From Azospira sp. I13 (GTDB lineage: Bacteria > Pseudomonadota > Gammaproteobacteria > Burkholderiales > Rhodocyclaceae): 64,000 nt of DNA. Below, in pieces: positions 25,311-35,007 of this stretch; position 1 is the stretch's first letter; every line of letters begins with the position of its first letter. A program made the position numbers and the translations under genes. A model generated the notes under the pieces. The model did no database searches. It was not told the origin of the DNA and saw only the letters and a program-made list of their open reading frames with translations. The stretch lies in contig NZ_BFBP01000005.1 in NCBI RefSeq assembly GCF_003112695.1, positions 62,439 to 126,438 of the forward strand. The letters are read 5' to 3'.

Positions 25311-28300
25311 ATGTTTCAGTGGCTTCTCGATGCCAGCCTGCGCAACCGCCTGCTGGTGCTCATGATCAGCCTGGTGCTGATGGTGTATGGGGTGATGAGC
25401 CTCTCCCGCACCCCGGTGGATGTCTTCCCCGACCTCAACAAGCCCACCGTCACCCTCATGACCGAGGCTGGCGGCATGGCGGCGGAGGAGGTGGAGCAGC
25501 TGATTTCCTTCCCCCTGGAAACGGCCATGAACGGCCTGCCCGGGGTGGAGGCCATCCGCTCCACTTCCAGCGCCGGGCTGTCCTTCGTCTATGTCACCTT
25601 CGACTGGGAGACGGATTTCTACCGGGCCCGGCAGATGGTGACGGAGCGGCTCAGTGCCCTGGAAGGGGCCTTGCCAGCCGGGGTGGTGCCGCGCCTGGGG
25701 CCCATCAGCTCGATCATGGGGGAAATCCTGCAGATCGCCTTGCCCATTGACCCGGCCCGTCGCTCCGCCATGGAGGTGCGGGAATACGCCGACTGGGTGC
25801 TGCGGCCTCGGCTGATGGCGGTTCCCGGCGTGGCCCAGGTGATTCCCATCGGCGGCGAGGTGCGCCAGTTCCAGGTGCAGCCCCTAGCCGCCCGCATGGC
25901 CGCCCTGGGCATCACCCAGACCCAGCTGGAGCAGGCCTTGCAGGGCTTTGCCGCCAATACCTCCGGCGGCTTCCTGGAACGTAACGGGCGGGAATACCTG
26001 ATCCGCCATCTGGGCCGCACTTCCCGCCTGGAGGACTTGCGCCAACTGGCCCTGACCGCCCGCAACGGCCAGCCGCTGCTGCTGCAACAGGTGGCCGAGG
26101 TGACTTTCGCCACGGCCCTGAAGCGCGGCGATGCCGGTTTTGCCGGCGGCCCCGCGGTAATTCTGGGGGTGCAGAAACAGCCCACGGCCGACACCATCCG
26201 CCTCACCCAGGCCATTGAAGCGGCCCTGGAAGCGCTGGGCCGCACCCTGCCCGAGGGCATGGCGGCGCCCCAGGTGACCTTCCGCCAGGCCAGTTTCATC
26301 GAATCTTCCCTGCACACCCTGCAGGGCAAGCTGGTCGGCGCCTCGGTGTTCGTTGCGGTGATCCTGTTCGCCTTTCTCGGTACCCTGCGGCCAACCCTCA
26401 TTGCTCTGACGGCTATCCCCGTTTCCATCTTCGTCACCGCCCTGGTCTTCCGCTACTTTGGCCAATCCATCAACACCATGACCCTGGGGGGGCTGGCCAT
26501 CGCCATCGGCGGCCTGGTGGACGATGCGGTGGTGGGGATCGAAAACGTCATGCGCCGCCTCAAGGCCGCCCAGGAGCAGGGCGACGGCCCCCACGGGGAG
26601 CGCCTGTCGCCCCTCATGCTGGTGGCCCGGGCCACCCTGGAGGTGCGTTCGGCCATTCTTTACGCCACCCTCATCATCGTCCTGGTGTTCCTGCCCCTGT
26701 TTGCCTTGCCGGGCATGGAGGGGCGGCTCTTCGTGCCCCTCTGCATCGCCTTCATCGTCTCCACCCTGGCTTCCCTGCTGGTCTCGGTGACGGTGACGCC
26801 GGTGCTCTCCTACTACCTGCTGCCCACCATGAAGGGGCTGGATCACGGCGATACCCGGCTGCTGCGCTGGCTCAAGGCCGGCTACCGGCGCAGCCTGGCG
26901 ACGGTATTGGCCCGGCCCCGGGCCGCCATGGCAGCCGGAGTGGCCGCCGTGCTGCTGGCAGCGGTCGCAGTGCCCCTGTTCCCCCGCACCTTCCTGCCGC
27001 CCTTCAACGAAGGCACCTTCCTGGTGGGCCTGCGCCTCAATCCGGGCGTGACCCTGGCCGAATCGGCCAACGTGGCGCGGCAGGCCGAGCTGCGAGTCAA
27101 GGAAATCCCGGAGGTGGCCTACGTGGGGCGGCGCAGTGGCCGGGCAGAGCTGGATGAACATGCCGAAGGCGTCCACGTCAGCGAACTGGATGTGGGCCTG
27201 AAGCCGGTGGCCGAACTCACCCGACCCATGGGGGAGATCGCCGCCGACATCCGCCAGCGCCTGGCTTCCCTGCCAGTGGCCGTGGCGGTGGGCCAGCCCA
27301 TTTCTCACCGTATTGACCACATGCTGTCCGGGGTGCGCTCCCAGATCGCCCTCAAGCTTTTCGGCGAAGACCTGGACACCCTGCGGGGCCAGGCCGAAGT
27401 GCTGCGCAGCCGACTTGCCGCCATTCCCGGCGTCGCCGACCTGGAGGTGGAAAAGCAGGTGCTGGCGCCCCAGATCAAGGTGCGGGTGGATTACGGTGCG
27501 GCGGCCCAGTACGGCATCGCCGTGCCCCAGTTGCTGGCTTCCCTGCAGCGTCTGGTGGAGGGGGAGAAAATCACCCAGGTGGTGGAGGGCGGGCGCCGCT
27601 TCGCCCTGGTGCTGCGCCTGCCGGAAAGCGCCCGGGGGCCAGAGGGCCTGGCAGGCTTGCTGGTGGAGGCACCGGGCGGCCCCATTCCTTTATCCCGGGT
27701 GGCGACGGTGGAGGAGGGGGATGGCCCGAACCAGATCAGCCGGGATGATGGCCGTCGCCGTATCGTCATTTCGGCCAATGCCCAGGGGCGGGCTCTCTCC
27801 GACATCGTTGCGGACATTCGCCGGGTAGTGGCGGAAACGCCACTGCCGGAGGGCTATTTCGTCACCCTGGGTGGGCAGTTTCAGGCCCAGGAGGAAGCCT
27901 CGCGGCTGGTGGGCCTGCTTTCCCTGGTGTCCCTCATCCTGATTTTCGTGGTGCTCTACAGCCGTTACCGTTCGGCCACCCTGTCGGTGCTCATCATGGC
28001 CAACATTCCCCTGGCCCTGGTAGGGGCGGTGGTGGGGCTGGGGCTATCGGGGCAGCCGCTTTCTGTGGCGGCCCTCATCGGCTTCATCACCCTGGCCGGC
28101 ATTTCCGTGCGCAATGGCATTCTCAAGGTCAGCCACTACCTCAACCTGATGCGTTTCGAGGGGGCCGCCTTCGATCAGGCCATGATCCTGCGGGGCTCCC
28201 TGGAGCGTCTGGCACCGGTGCTGATGACGGCCCTGGTCACCGCCTTTGCCCTTGCGCCCCTGCTCTTCGAGGCGGAGCGGCCGGGCACGGAGATTCTTCA

Positions 28301-28439
28301 TCCAGTGGCAGTGGTCATCTTCTCCGGCTTGGTCAGTTCGACCCTGCTGGATACCTTCCTCACCCCCGTGCTGTTCTGGTGCTTCGGCCGCCCGGCGGCA
28401 GAGCGGCTGCTGGCCGATGACAGCGCCAGTGCCCTCTAG
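25311..28439 (+). CDS. czcA: Heavy-metal efflux RND transporter, CzcA family
   Basis: The 1042-residue inner-membrane pump has the full RND layout: TM1 (LLVLMISLVLMVYGVMSL), a large periplasmic domain, TM2-6, a second periplasmic domain and TM8-12. In TM4 the proton-relay motif is IAIGGLVDDAVVGIENV near residues 395-412. The paired Asp differs from the single-site CusA pattern and is closer to the less-studied CzcA-like (HME4-like) group, so metal specificity is uncertain. It works with CzcB and CzcC to pump metal cations from the periplasm or cytosol. It starts 10 bases after czcB and is followed by the frameshifted last gene. Confidence 0.93.
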   Translation: MFQWLLDASLRNRLLVLMISLVLMVYGVMSLSRTPVDVFPDLNKPTVTLMTEAGGMAAEEVEQLISFPLETAMNGLPGVEAIRSTSSAGLSFVYVTFDWETDFYRARQMVTERLSALEGALPAGVVPRLGPISSIMGEILQIALPIDPARRSAMEVREYADWVLRPRLMAVPGVAQVIPIGGEVRQFQVQPLAARMAALGITQTQLEQALQGFAANTSGGFLERNGREYLIRHLGRTSRLEDLRQLALTARNGQPLLLQQVAEVTFATALKRGDAGFAGGPAVILGVQKQPTADTIRLTQAIEAALEALGRTLPEGMAAPQVTFRQASFIESSLHTLQGKLVGASVFVAVILFAFLGTLRPTLIALTAIPVSIFVTALVFRYFGQSINTMTLGGLAIAIGGLVDDAVVGIENVMRRLKAAQEQGDGPHGERLSPLMLVARATLEVRSAILYATLIIVLVFLPLFALPGMEGRLFVPLCIAFIVSTLASLLVSVTVTPVLSYYLLPTMKGLDHGDTRLLRWLKAGYRRSLATVLARPRAAMAAGVAAVLLAAVAVPLFPRTFLPPFNEGTFLVGLRLNPGVTLAESANVARQAELRVKEIPEVAYVGRRSGRAELDEHAEGVHVSELDVGLKPVAELTRPMGEIAADIRQRLASLPVAVAVGQPISHRIDHMLSGVRSQIALKLFGEDLDTLRGQAEVLRSRLAAIPGVADLEVEKQVLAPQIKVRVDYGAAAQYGIAVPQLLASLQRLVEGEKITQVVEGGRRFALVLRLPESARGPEGLAGLLVEAPGGPIPLSRVATVEEGDGPNQISRDDGRRRIVISANAQGRALSDIVADIRRVVAETPLPEGYFVTLGGQFQAQEEASRLVGLLSLVSLILIFVVLYSRYRSATLSVLIMANIPLALVGAVVGLGLSGQPLSVAALIGFITLAGISVRNGILKVSHYLNLMRFEGAAFDQAMILRGSLERLAPVLMTALVTAFALAPLLFEAERPGTEILHPVAVVIFSGLVSSTLLDTFLTPVLFWCFGRPAAERLLADDSASAL

Positions 28440-28475
28440 GCCCTGAGCAACCTCGACTTCTCTCCAAAGATAGGC

Positions 28476-28905
28476 ATGACCATGATTCCATTGCTTCACA
28501 CACGGCGTACCGGCTTCCGTTTCGTCGTTGTTTCCACGCTCCTGTTCCTGGCCAGCCTGTGGGCGGGGCCTGGCGTTTTGGCGGCCGGCGGGCATGATCA
28601 CCAGCACGATCTGGCGCCACGGCGGGGTGGTGGCCCAGGCCCGGGACCTCACGTATGAACTGGTGGCCGGCCCGGGGGTGTTGCAGCTTCACGTTCGGGA
28701 TCACGGCCAGCCGGCGGATGTTAGCCAAGCCTCAGCCCAGCTGGTTCTGCAGGGCAAGGGAGCGCCCCAGCAGGTCGTCCTGGCACCGGTTGGCCCGGGG
28801 CTGCTAGAGGCTCGGGGGAGCTTTGTCCTGGCGCCGGGAAGCAAGGTGGTTGCCCAGGTGCGCGGGAAGACCCAGAGCAGTTCCCTGCGCTTCGTGCTGC
28901 CCTGA
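28476..28905 (+). pseudogene. Frameshifted exported His-rich protein, end of the czc operon
   Basis: An intact signal peptide (RFVVVSTLLFLASLWAGPGVLAA) followed by GGHDHQHDLAP is in one frame from 28476. The rest of the protein, HGGVVAQARDLTYELVAG to LRFVLP, continues in the next frame to the stop at 28905. The switch is near 28611-28621, in GC-rich sequence. Read together, the two halves give one small periplasmic metal-handling protein with the same motif that follows the signal in the other czc accessory proteins. The cause could be a real mutation, a sequencing error or programmed frameshifting. A strong terminator follows. Confidence 0.72.
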
Positions 28906-28930
28906 TTGGCAACAAGCAGGCGTTGATGCG

Positions 28931-28965
28931 AAAGCCCCGGGGCAAGGTGCCGCCGGGGCTTTTTT
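28931..28965 (+). terminator. Intrinsic terminator of the czc operon
   Basis: AGCCCCGG / CCGGGGCT stem followed by TTTTT, 25 bases after the last czc gene. Confidence 0.9.
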
Positions 28966-29013
28966 ATGCCGAGCTATGCTGGCGGTGGTTCTGCAGCCCG
29001 GGGGCGCGCCGAA

Positions 29014-29808
29014 TCAGAGCCGTTCCAGCCATGCCAGTAGTTTTTCCGCGGCCTTGGGCCAGGGGCGATCGAGCATCAGCATGTGGCCGCAATGGGGAAT
29101 GATCTTGAAATCCCCGTTCCAGCGCAGGGCCGTAAAACCGATGCTGGAGGGCGGAAACACCGCATCGTGCTGGCCCCCCATGACCAGCACCGGCAGGCTG
29201 GGCCGGGCACGGTAGAGGCGGCAGCCGAGGGAGGCCATGTCGGCCACGGCCGTCGCGGATTCCGGCTGGATCAGCGGGGCGAAGGCCAGCAGTTCTTGCG
29301 CCGGGGTCTCGGGATCGAAATAGATGTCCCGCATCAGGGGCAGGGTCTTTTCATCCAGGTCGCCGTGGCTGACAGCCTGGATGCCGGCAAAGAAATCCGG
29401 CTGGGTCAGGGCCAGGTTGACGATGGAGCCCTGGGTGCCGGTGGTGGGCACCGGGGAGAGGAGGGCGGCGGCCCGGGCGCTGTGTCCTTCCAGCACCCGT
29501 TCGATCACGGCGCAGCCCATGGAGTGGCCGATCAGCACCGGCGGCTCGGCCAGGGTGGCCATGACCTGCAGCACGTCGTCGGCGTAATCGTCGAGGCTGA
29601 AGGCATCCAGGTAATCCCGGCCTTCGCTCTGGCCGTGGCCGGAGAGGTCCAGGGCCGTGCAGTCGTAGCCGGCCTGGGCGAAAAAGGGCAGAAAATTGAT
29701 CTCCCAGCAGCGGGCATCCATATAGCCGCCGTGGATGAAAAGCAGGGGAGGGCGCTGGCCCGGTGGGGAAGCGGGGCGGTGCAGGGTATGGATATGGCGG
29801 GGTTTCAT
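29014..29808 (-). CDS. Alpha/beta hydrolase
   Basis: The 264-residue protein begins with a typical fold start (PPLLFIHGGYMDARCWEINF), has the nucleophile elbow GHSMG, and late acid and His candidates (QHDAVFPPSS; HCGHMLMLDRP). These make a Ser-Asp-His catalytic triad. No signal peptide, so cytosolic. The exact substrate (ester, lactone or lipid) cannot be told; no pathway genes are beside it. It is divergent from pepN with a 211-base AT-richer gap. Confidence 0.85.
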   Translation of the reverse strand: MKPRHIHTLHRPASPPGQRPPLLFIHGGYMDARCWEINFLPFFAQAGYDCTALDLSGHGQSEGRDYLDAFSLDDYADDVLQVMATLAEPPVLIGHSMGCAVIERVLEGHSARAAALLSPVPTTGTQGSIVNLALTQPDFFAGIQAVSHGDLDEKTLPLMRDIYFDPETPAQELLAFAPLIQPESATAVADMASLGCRLYRARPSLPVLVMGGQHDAVFPPSSIGFTALRWNGDFKIIPHCGHMLMLDRPWPKAAEKLLAWLERL

Positions 29809-30019
29809 GGGCAGTGCGGCGTGTTGGGGTTGAGGGAAGGTCGTTGGCGATCATGGGCAGGCCTTGCGGATAGGCCCAGCGATCATTTTTATGCCGCAAC
29901 GATAACACCATTGTTTTTAAGCTGTGTGACGCCCGGCGGCCTCCATCGGGTGGCGTATCATGGCGGCTCCCGTATTTGCGGGCTGGTGCCGCCAGCCCCT
30001 GCTGTTCCTGGAAAACGAC

Positions 30020-32635
30020 ATGAGCGAAACCTCCCAAACCCCCCAGACCATCCACCTCAAGGACTACACCCCGCCCGCCTATCTGGTGGACACGGTGGAC
30101 CTGGATGTGGACATCCGCCCCGGCAGCACCACCGTCACCGCCACCCTGGCCTGTCGCCGCAATCCGGCGGGCGCCGGGGCCCAGGCCCTGGTGCTGGATG
30201 GCGAAGAGCTGGAAACCGTATCGGTCGCCATCGACGGCCGGACGCTGGCAGCCGGCGAGTACACGGTGGCAGCCGAAACCCTGACCATCCCAGGGGTGCC
30301 TGAGCAGTTCACCCTGCGGACCGTGGTGCGCATCGTGCCGGAAAAGAACACCCAGCTCTCCGGCCTCTACCGCTCCGCCGACGGCTACTTCACCCAGTGC
30401 GAAGCCCAGGGCTTCCGCCGCATCACCTGGTTCCCGGATCGGCCCGACGTCATGGCCACCTTTAGCGTCACCCTGCACGCCGACAAGGCGGCCCTGCCGG
30501 TGCTGCTGGCCAACGGCAATCCCGTCGCCAGCGGCGACGAGGCCGATGGGCGTCACTGGGCCCGCTGGCAGGACCCCTTCAAGAAACCCTGCTACCTCTT
30601 CGCCGTCGTCGCCGGCAAGCTGGACGTGCTGCGCGACACCTTCACCACCGCCAGCGGCCGCACGGTGCAGCTGGCCATCTACGTGGAGCCGGGCAAGCTG
30701 GACCAGTGCCCCCACGCCATGCTGGCCCTGAAGAAGTCCATGGCCTGGGACGAGCAGCGCTTCGGCCTGGAGTGCGACCTGGACCACTACATGATCGTCG
30801 CCGTGGGCGACTTCAACATGGGGGCCATGGAGAACAAGGGCCTCAACATCTTCAATACCAAATACGTGCTGGCCCGGGCCGACGTGGCCACCGACGTGGA
30901 TTTCGAGAACATCGACCGGGTCGTGGCCCACGAGTATTTCCACAACTGGACCGGCAACCGGGTCACCTGCCGGGACTGGTTCCAGCTTTCCCTGAAGGAA
31001 GGCCTCACCGTCTTCCGCGACCAGGAATTCGGCGCCGACCTGCACAACCCCACCACCGCCCGCATCCGCGAGGTGCGCGGCCTGCGCGCCGCCCAGTTCC
31101 CCGAGGATGCCGGCCCCATGGCCCATCCGGTGCGTCCCGCCTCCTACATGGAGATCAACAACTTCTACACCGCCACGGTCTATGAAAAGGGCGCCGAGGT
31201 GGTGCGCATGATCCAGACCCTGATCGGCCGCGAAGCCTTCCGCGCCGGCATGGACGAATACTTCCGCCGCCACGACGGCCAGGCCGTCACCTGCGACGAT
31301 TTCGTCGCCGCCATGGCAGCAGCCTCGGGCTTCGACTTCACCCAGTTCATGCGCTGGTACAGCCAGCCCGGCACGCCCCAGGTCAAGGCCGAGGCTGCCT
31401 ACGATGCCGCGGCGAAGCGCTACACCTTGAGCTTCACCCAGAGCAATCCCAAGGCTTCGGACAGCGCGCCCTACCTGATCCCCATCCGCGTCGCCCTGTT
31501 CGACCGCCAGGGCCAGGAACTGGCCGGCCACAGCCGCACCCTGCTGCTCACCGAGAGCACCCAGCGCTTCGATTTCGAGGACGTGGCGGAGGCTCCGGTG
31601 CCCTCCCTGCTGCGGGATTTCTCCGCCCCGGTGGTGTTGGACTTTGCCTACAGCGACGCCGACCTGACCCTGCTACTGGCCCACGACAGCGATCCCTTCA
31701 ACGCCTGGGAAGCGGGCCAGCGCCTGGCCTCCCGCCTGATCCTGGAAGCCACCGGGGCCATCGTTGCCGGCCAGGCGCCGGCCGTGCCGGAAGGCTTCAT
31801 CGCCGCTGCCCGCCGCCTGCTCAGCAGCCATGAAGAGGCCGGCGCCGCCTTCGTCGCCGAAGCCCTGACCCTGCCCGGCGAGGCCACCCTGGCCGAGATG
31901 CTGGAGGAGGTGAATCCGGATGCCCTGCACGCCGCCCGCAACCATCTGCGCCTCTCCCTGGCCGAGGGCCTGCGGGCCGAGCTGGCTGCTGTCTATGCGG
32001 AACTAGCCCCCAGCGGCCCCTACCAGCCCAGTGCCGAGGATGCGGGCCGCCGCGCCCTGCGCAACCTGTGCCTCTCCTACCTGCTGGAATTCAACACCGC
32101 CGGCATGCGCCAGCTGGCCGTGCGCCAGTTCGAGGACGCGGACAACATGACCGACCAGTTCGCCGCCCTGGCCGCCCTGGCCAACGTGCTGGGCGACTGC
32201 CCCGAGCGGGAGACGGCCCTGGCCGCCTTCTACCAGCGCTGGCAGGGCGAGGCCCTGGTGGTGGATAAATGGCTGGCGGTGCAGTCCTCCAGCCGCCAGC
32301 CCGACACCCTGGCCACGGTGCAGCGCCTCACCGGCCACCCGGCCTTCGACCTCGGCAATCCCAACAAGGTCTATGCCCTGCTGCGCACCTTCGGTGCCAA
32401 CCTGGTGCGCTTCCACGCTGCCGACGGCGCCGGCTATCGTTTCTTCGCCGAGCAGATCAAGGCCCTGGACGCCCGCAATCCCCAGGTGGCTTCCCGCCTG
32501 GCCCGCTGCTTCGATCGCTGGAAGAAGTTCGACGCCGGCCGCCAGGCCCACAGCCGGGCGGCCCTGGAGAGTCTGCGGGACCATCCCGGCCTGTCCCGGG
32601 ACGTGTTCGAGATCGTCACCCGGGCCCTGGGTTAA
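30020..32635 (+). CDS. pepN: Aminopeptidase N
   Basis: The 871-residue M1 metallopeptidase has the exopeptidase motif GAMENKG near residue 267 and the zinc site HEYFHNWTGNR near 303, with the third ligand Glu in LKEGLTVFRDQEF. The length and the C-terminal helical domain match the E. coli PepN group. It removes N-terminal amino acids from peptides in the cytosol. The ATG at 30020 (MSETSQTPQTIHLKDY) fits the family; an upstream in-frame ATG at 29960 gives no recognisable sequence. Confidence 0.97.
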   Translation: MSETSQTPQTIHLKDYTPPAYLVDTVDLDVDIRPGSTTVTATLACRRNPAGAGAQALVLDGEELETVSVAIDGRTLAAGEYTVAAETLTIPGVPEQFTLRTVVRIVPEKNTQLSGLYRSADGYFTQCEAQGFRRITWFPDRPDVMATFSVTLHADKAALPVLLANGNPVASGDEADGRHWARWQDPFKKPCYLFAVVAGKLDVLRDTFTTASGRTVQLAIYVEPGKLDQCPHAMLALKKSMAWDEQRFGLECDLDHYMIVAVGDFNMGAMENKGLNIFNTKYVLARADVATDVDFENIDRVVAHEYFHNWTGNRVTCRDWFQLSLKEGLTVFRDQEFGADLHNPTTARIREVRGLRAAQFPEDAGPMAHPVRPASYMEINNFYTATVYEKGAEVVRMIQTLIGREAFRAGMDEYFRRHDGQAVTCDDFVAAMAAASGFDFTQFMRWYSQPGTPQVKAEAAYDAAAKRYTLSFTQSNPKASDSAPYLIPIRVALFDRQGQELAGHSRTLLLTESTQRFDFEDVAEAPVPSLLRDFSAPVVLDFAYSDADLTLLLAHDSDPFNAWEAGQRLASRLILEATGAIVAGQAPAVPEGFIAAARRLLSSHEEAGAAFVAEALTLPGEATLAEMLEEVNPDALHAARNHLRLSLAEGLRAELAAVYAELAPSGPYQPSAEDAGRRALRNLCLSYLLEFNTAGMRQLAVRQFEDADNMTDQFAALAALANVLGDCPERETALAAFYQRWQGEALVVDKWLAVQSSSRQPDTLATVQRLTGHPAFDLGNPNKVYALLRTFGANLVRFHAADGAGYRFFAEQIKALDARNPQVASRLARCFDRWKKFDAGRQAHSRAALESLRDHPGLSRDVFEIVTRALG

Positions 32636-32746
32636 GGCGGGGAGAGTCGGGGCCGCCGCCCAGCAAGGTGGCGGCTTGAAAAAGAGGGTGCCGGGAAGGC
32701 GCATGGCGCCTTGTTTCCGGCCTGCCGTGCCTGAAGGTGGCCGTCC

Positions 32747-33421
32747 CTATTGGGCTGCAGCCGGCAGGGGCTGGCTCCGAATGGCCGCGGCTATCTCGGC
32801 GGCGGCCTGACTGAGAGCCCGGCGCTGGGCCGCTACCAGGGCGGCGGCGCCACCGTCGCCCGTCATGGTTTCGTTCCCCGCCGCCAGCGGCTCATGCACC
32901 TGGCTGCGGCCGAGCAGCTCCTTGCCCTGCCGCGGCTGCAGGGTCCACAGCAGATCCAGATCGACGCCCCGGCCCACCTGGGCCTCCAGGCGCTGCACGT
33001 GCAGGGTGAGGCGGAAGTCGGCGTCGAAATGGGGGGCGCCGTTGGGCAGGGCCGCCACCCGGGAGGAGGCCAGCAGGCGTCCCAGGTCGGCGGCGATGCT
33101 GCGGGCGATGCCGCTGCGCAGGGGCTCGGCCCAGCGCTGCTGTTCGCTGAGCAAGATGCGCTGGTCCGGGCCCCGCAGCACCAGCTGGGGCCGGTCCAGC
33201 AATTCGGGCAGGCTGGCGCTGAGCAGCAGCACGCTGGGGCCGTTGCCCTGGCCGCCGGGGCGGCCGTCGTCCAGGGTGTAGAGGCTGGCCTTGGGCGTGG
33301 TGCCGCAGGCCGCCAGGAGCAGGGCGGTGCCCAGGATGGCGAGGGCGCCGCGCCGGGCGGCGGCGAAGGCGGAAAGGGTAGAAGGGGCGGCGATGGGGCG
33401 GCGCGTGGGCATGGTCGGCAT
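32747..33421 (-). CDS. pqiC: PqiC/YmbA-type transport auxiliary lipoprotein
   Basis: The 224-residue protein has a basic N-terminus, a hydrophobic signal (RRGALAILGTALLLAACG) with lipobox LLAAC, and the beta-rich ABC auxiliary lipoprotein sequence TTPKASLYTLDDG typical of PqiC. It is an outer-membrane lipoprotein that contacts the end of the PqiB tube. It is last in the operon, 14 bases after pqiB. Starts at 33421 or 33412 are both possible (MPTMPT). A much longer open frame upstream in the same register is antisense-like and was not used. Confidence 0.88.
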   Translation of the reverse strand: MPTMPTRRPIAAPSTLSAFAAARRGALAILGTALLLAACGTTPKASLYTLDDGRPGGQGNGPSVLLLSASLPELLDRPQLVLRGPDQRILLSEQQRWAEPLRSGIARSIAADLGRLLASSRVAALPNGAPHFDADFRLTLHVQRLEAQVGRGVDLDLLWTLQPRQGKELLGRSQVHEPLAAGNETMTGDGGAAALVAAQRRALSQAAAEIAAAIRSQPLPAAAQ

Positions 33422-33435
33422 TTCTCTCAATCCTC

Positions 33436-35007
33436 TCAATCGTCCTTCTTGCCCTTGAGCAGGGCTTCGGGCTGGCGTTCCAGCAGGTCCGCCAGGTTGC
33501 GCACGGCGCTGGCGGCCCGGCCCACTTCCCGCAGGGTGTCGCGCACTTCCTGCTGCATCGGGGCGTCGCTGGCCAGGACCTTGTTGGCCTGGTCCAGGGC
33601 CTTGCGGGCGTCGCGCAGGGTGTCGGCCAGTTCCGGCACCACTTCCCGGTCCAGGCGGGTGATCAGCTTGTCCGTGTGCTGCAGGGTGTGCTGCAGGGTC
33701 GTGGCGATGGTTTCCAGCTGGTCCTGCAGGGAGTCCAGGCTGCCGGGCTGGGTCGGCAGTTCGGCAATGCCCTTGCCCCAGCGCATGGCGGCGGGCTTGG
33801 CGTTGGGGAAGTAGTCCAGGGCCACGTAGCGCTGGCCGCTGACGATGTTGCCGGTGCGCAGCTGGGCGCGGAAGCCCCGGGCCACCATGGCGTTGAGGAC
33901 TTCCCGGATGTCCTTGCGGCTGGGTTCCGCGTTGCCCATGCCGCGGCTGCGGCGGCTGAGGCGTTCCGGGTAGAGCTTGATCTCCACCGCCATGGAAAAG
34001 TTCTTGGTGGTCTGGTCGAAATCCAGGTCGATGCGGGACACCTCGCCGGCGGTGATGCCGCGGAAATCCACCGGGGCGCCCACCGTCAGGCCCCGCACCG
34101 ATTCGCGGAAGATGAGCACGTATTTCTGGTAGCTGCTGTCGGGAATGCGCTGGGCGGTGGCCTGGTCCGGATGGAGGACGAAGGTGCTGGCGGCGGGGGC
34201 CGCTGCCGGCATCTCGCCGGGCTCCCCTTCCGGGCTGGAGAAGGCAACGCCGCCCAGCATCAGGCTGAGCACGGACTGCATGTTGAGCTTGACCCCGTCC
34301 GCGTCCATGGCCACATCGACGCCGCTGGCGTGCCAGAAGCGGGAATTGGGGCTGACGAAGCGGTCGTAGGGGGCATCCACGAAAATCTGCACATCGACGC
34401 CGCGGCCATCGGGCTGCATGGCGTAGCCGATGACCCGGCCCACCGGCATGCGTCGGTAATAGACCGGGGCGCCGATGTCGAGGGAACCCAGGGTGTCGCT
34501 GCTGAGCTTGAACTGGCTGCCCCGGGTGTCGCTGGTGATGGCCGGCGGCTCCTCCAGGCCGACGAATTCCCGGGCGTCGCTGCCGGATTGGCCCGGGTCG
34601 ATGGCGATATGTACCCCGGAGAGCAGGGTGGCGAGGCCGGAAACGCCGCCCACGGTGACCCGGGGCCGCACCACCCAGAAGCGGCTGTCCTCCACCAACA
34701 GGCCCTTGGCGCTGTTGTTCACCTGGACCTTGACCTGGACCGAGCTGCGGTCCGGGCTCAGGGTGATGTCCGTCACCGTGCCGATGTCCACGTCCTTGTA
34801 CTTGAGGCGGGTCTTGTTGGCCTCCAGACCTTCGGCCCGGGCGAACTGCAGGGTGATCTGGGGCCCCCGCTCGAGCAGGGCCTTGATGCCCAGGCCCAGG
34901 CTGAGGGCCACCGCCAGCAGGGGGATGATCCACACCAGGGTGGGGCGGCGGCGGGGCGGGGTGACGCGGACCGTCTCGGCGGCGGGCAGGGGCGTGTCGT
35001 CAGGCAT
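33436..35007 (-). CDS. pqiB: MCE-family lipid transport protein PqiB
   Basis: The 523-residue protein has one N-terminal transmembrane helix (PTLVWIIPLLAVALSLGLGIKALLE) and three MCE domains (ITLQFARAEGLEANKTRLKY; LSSDTLGSLDIGAPVYYRRM; LIFRESVRGLTVGAPVDFRG). A C-terminal coiled coil follows (DSLQDQLETIATTLQHTLQ). It forms a hexameric tube across the periplasm for lipid movement between membranes. Its ATG overlaps the end of pqiA2 by 8 bases. Three MCE domains match the E. coli PqiB number. Confidence 0.95.
   Translation of the reverse strand: MPDDTPLPAAETVRVTPPRRRPTLVWIIPLLAVALSLGLGIKALLERGPQITLQFARAEGLEANKTRLKYKDVDIGTVTDITLSPDRSSVQVKVQVNNSAKGLLVEDSRFWVVRPRVTVGGVSGLATLLSGVHIAIDPGQSGSDAREFVGLEEPPAITSDTRGSQFKLSSDTLGSLDIGAPVYYRRMPVGRVIGYAMQPDGRGVDVQIFVDAPYDRFVSPNSRFWHASGVDVAMDADGVKLNMQSVLSLMLGGVAFSSPEGEPGEMPAAAPAASTFVLHPDQATAQRIPDSSYQKYVLIFRESVRGLTVGAPVDFRGITAGEVSRIDLDFDQTTKNFSMAVEIKLYPERLSRRSRGMGNAEPSRKDIREVLNAMVARGFRAQLRTGNIVSGQRYVALDYFPNAKPAAMRWGKGIAELPTQPGSLDSLQDQLETIATTLQHTLQHTDKLITRLDREVVPELADTLRDARKALDQANKVLASDAPMQQEVRDTLREVGRAASAVRNLADLLERQPEALLKGKKDD

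Noticed and set aside
32747-34933. 728-codon minus-strand frame that includes pqiC
   Set aside because: Only the last 224 residues are a real protein; the upstream part is a wrong-frame reading of pqiB, rich in Pro/Gly/Arg.
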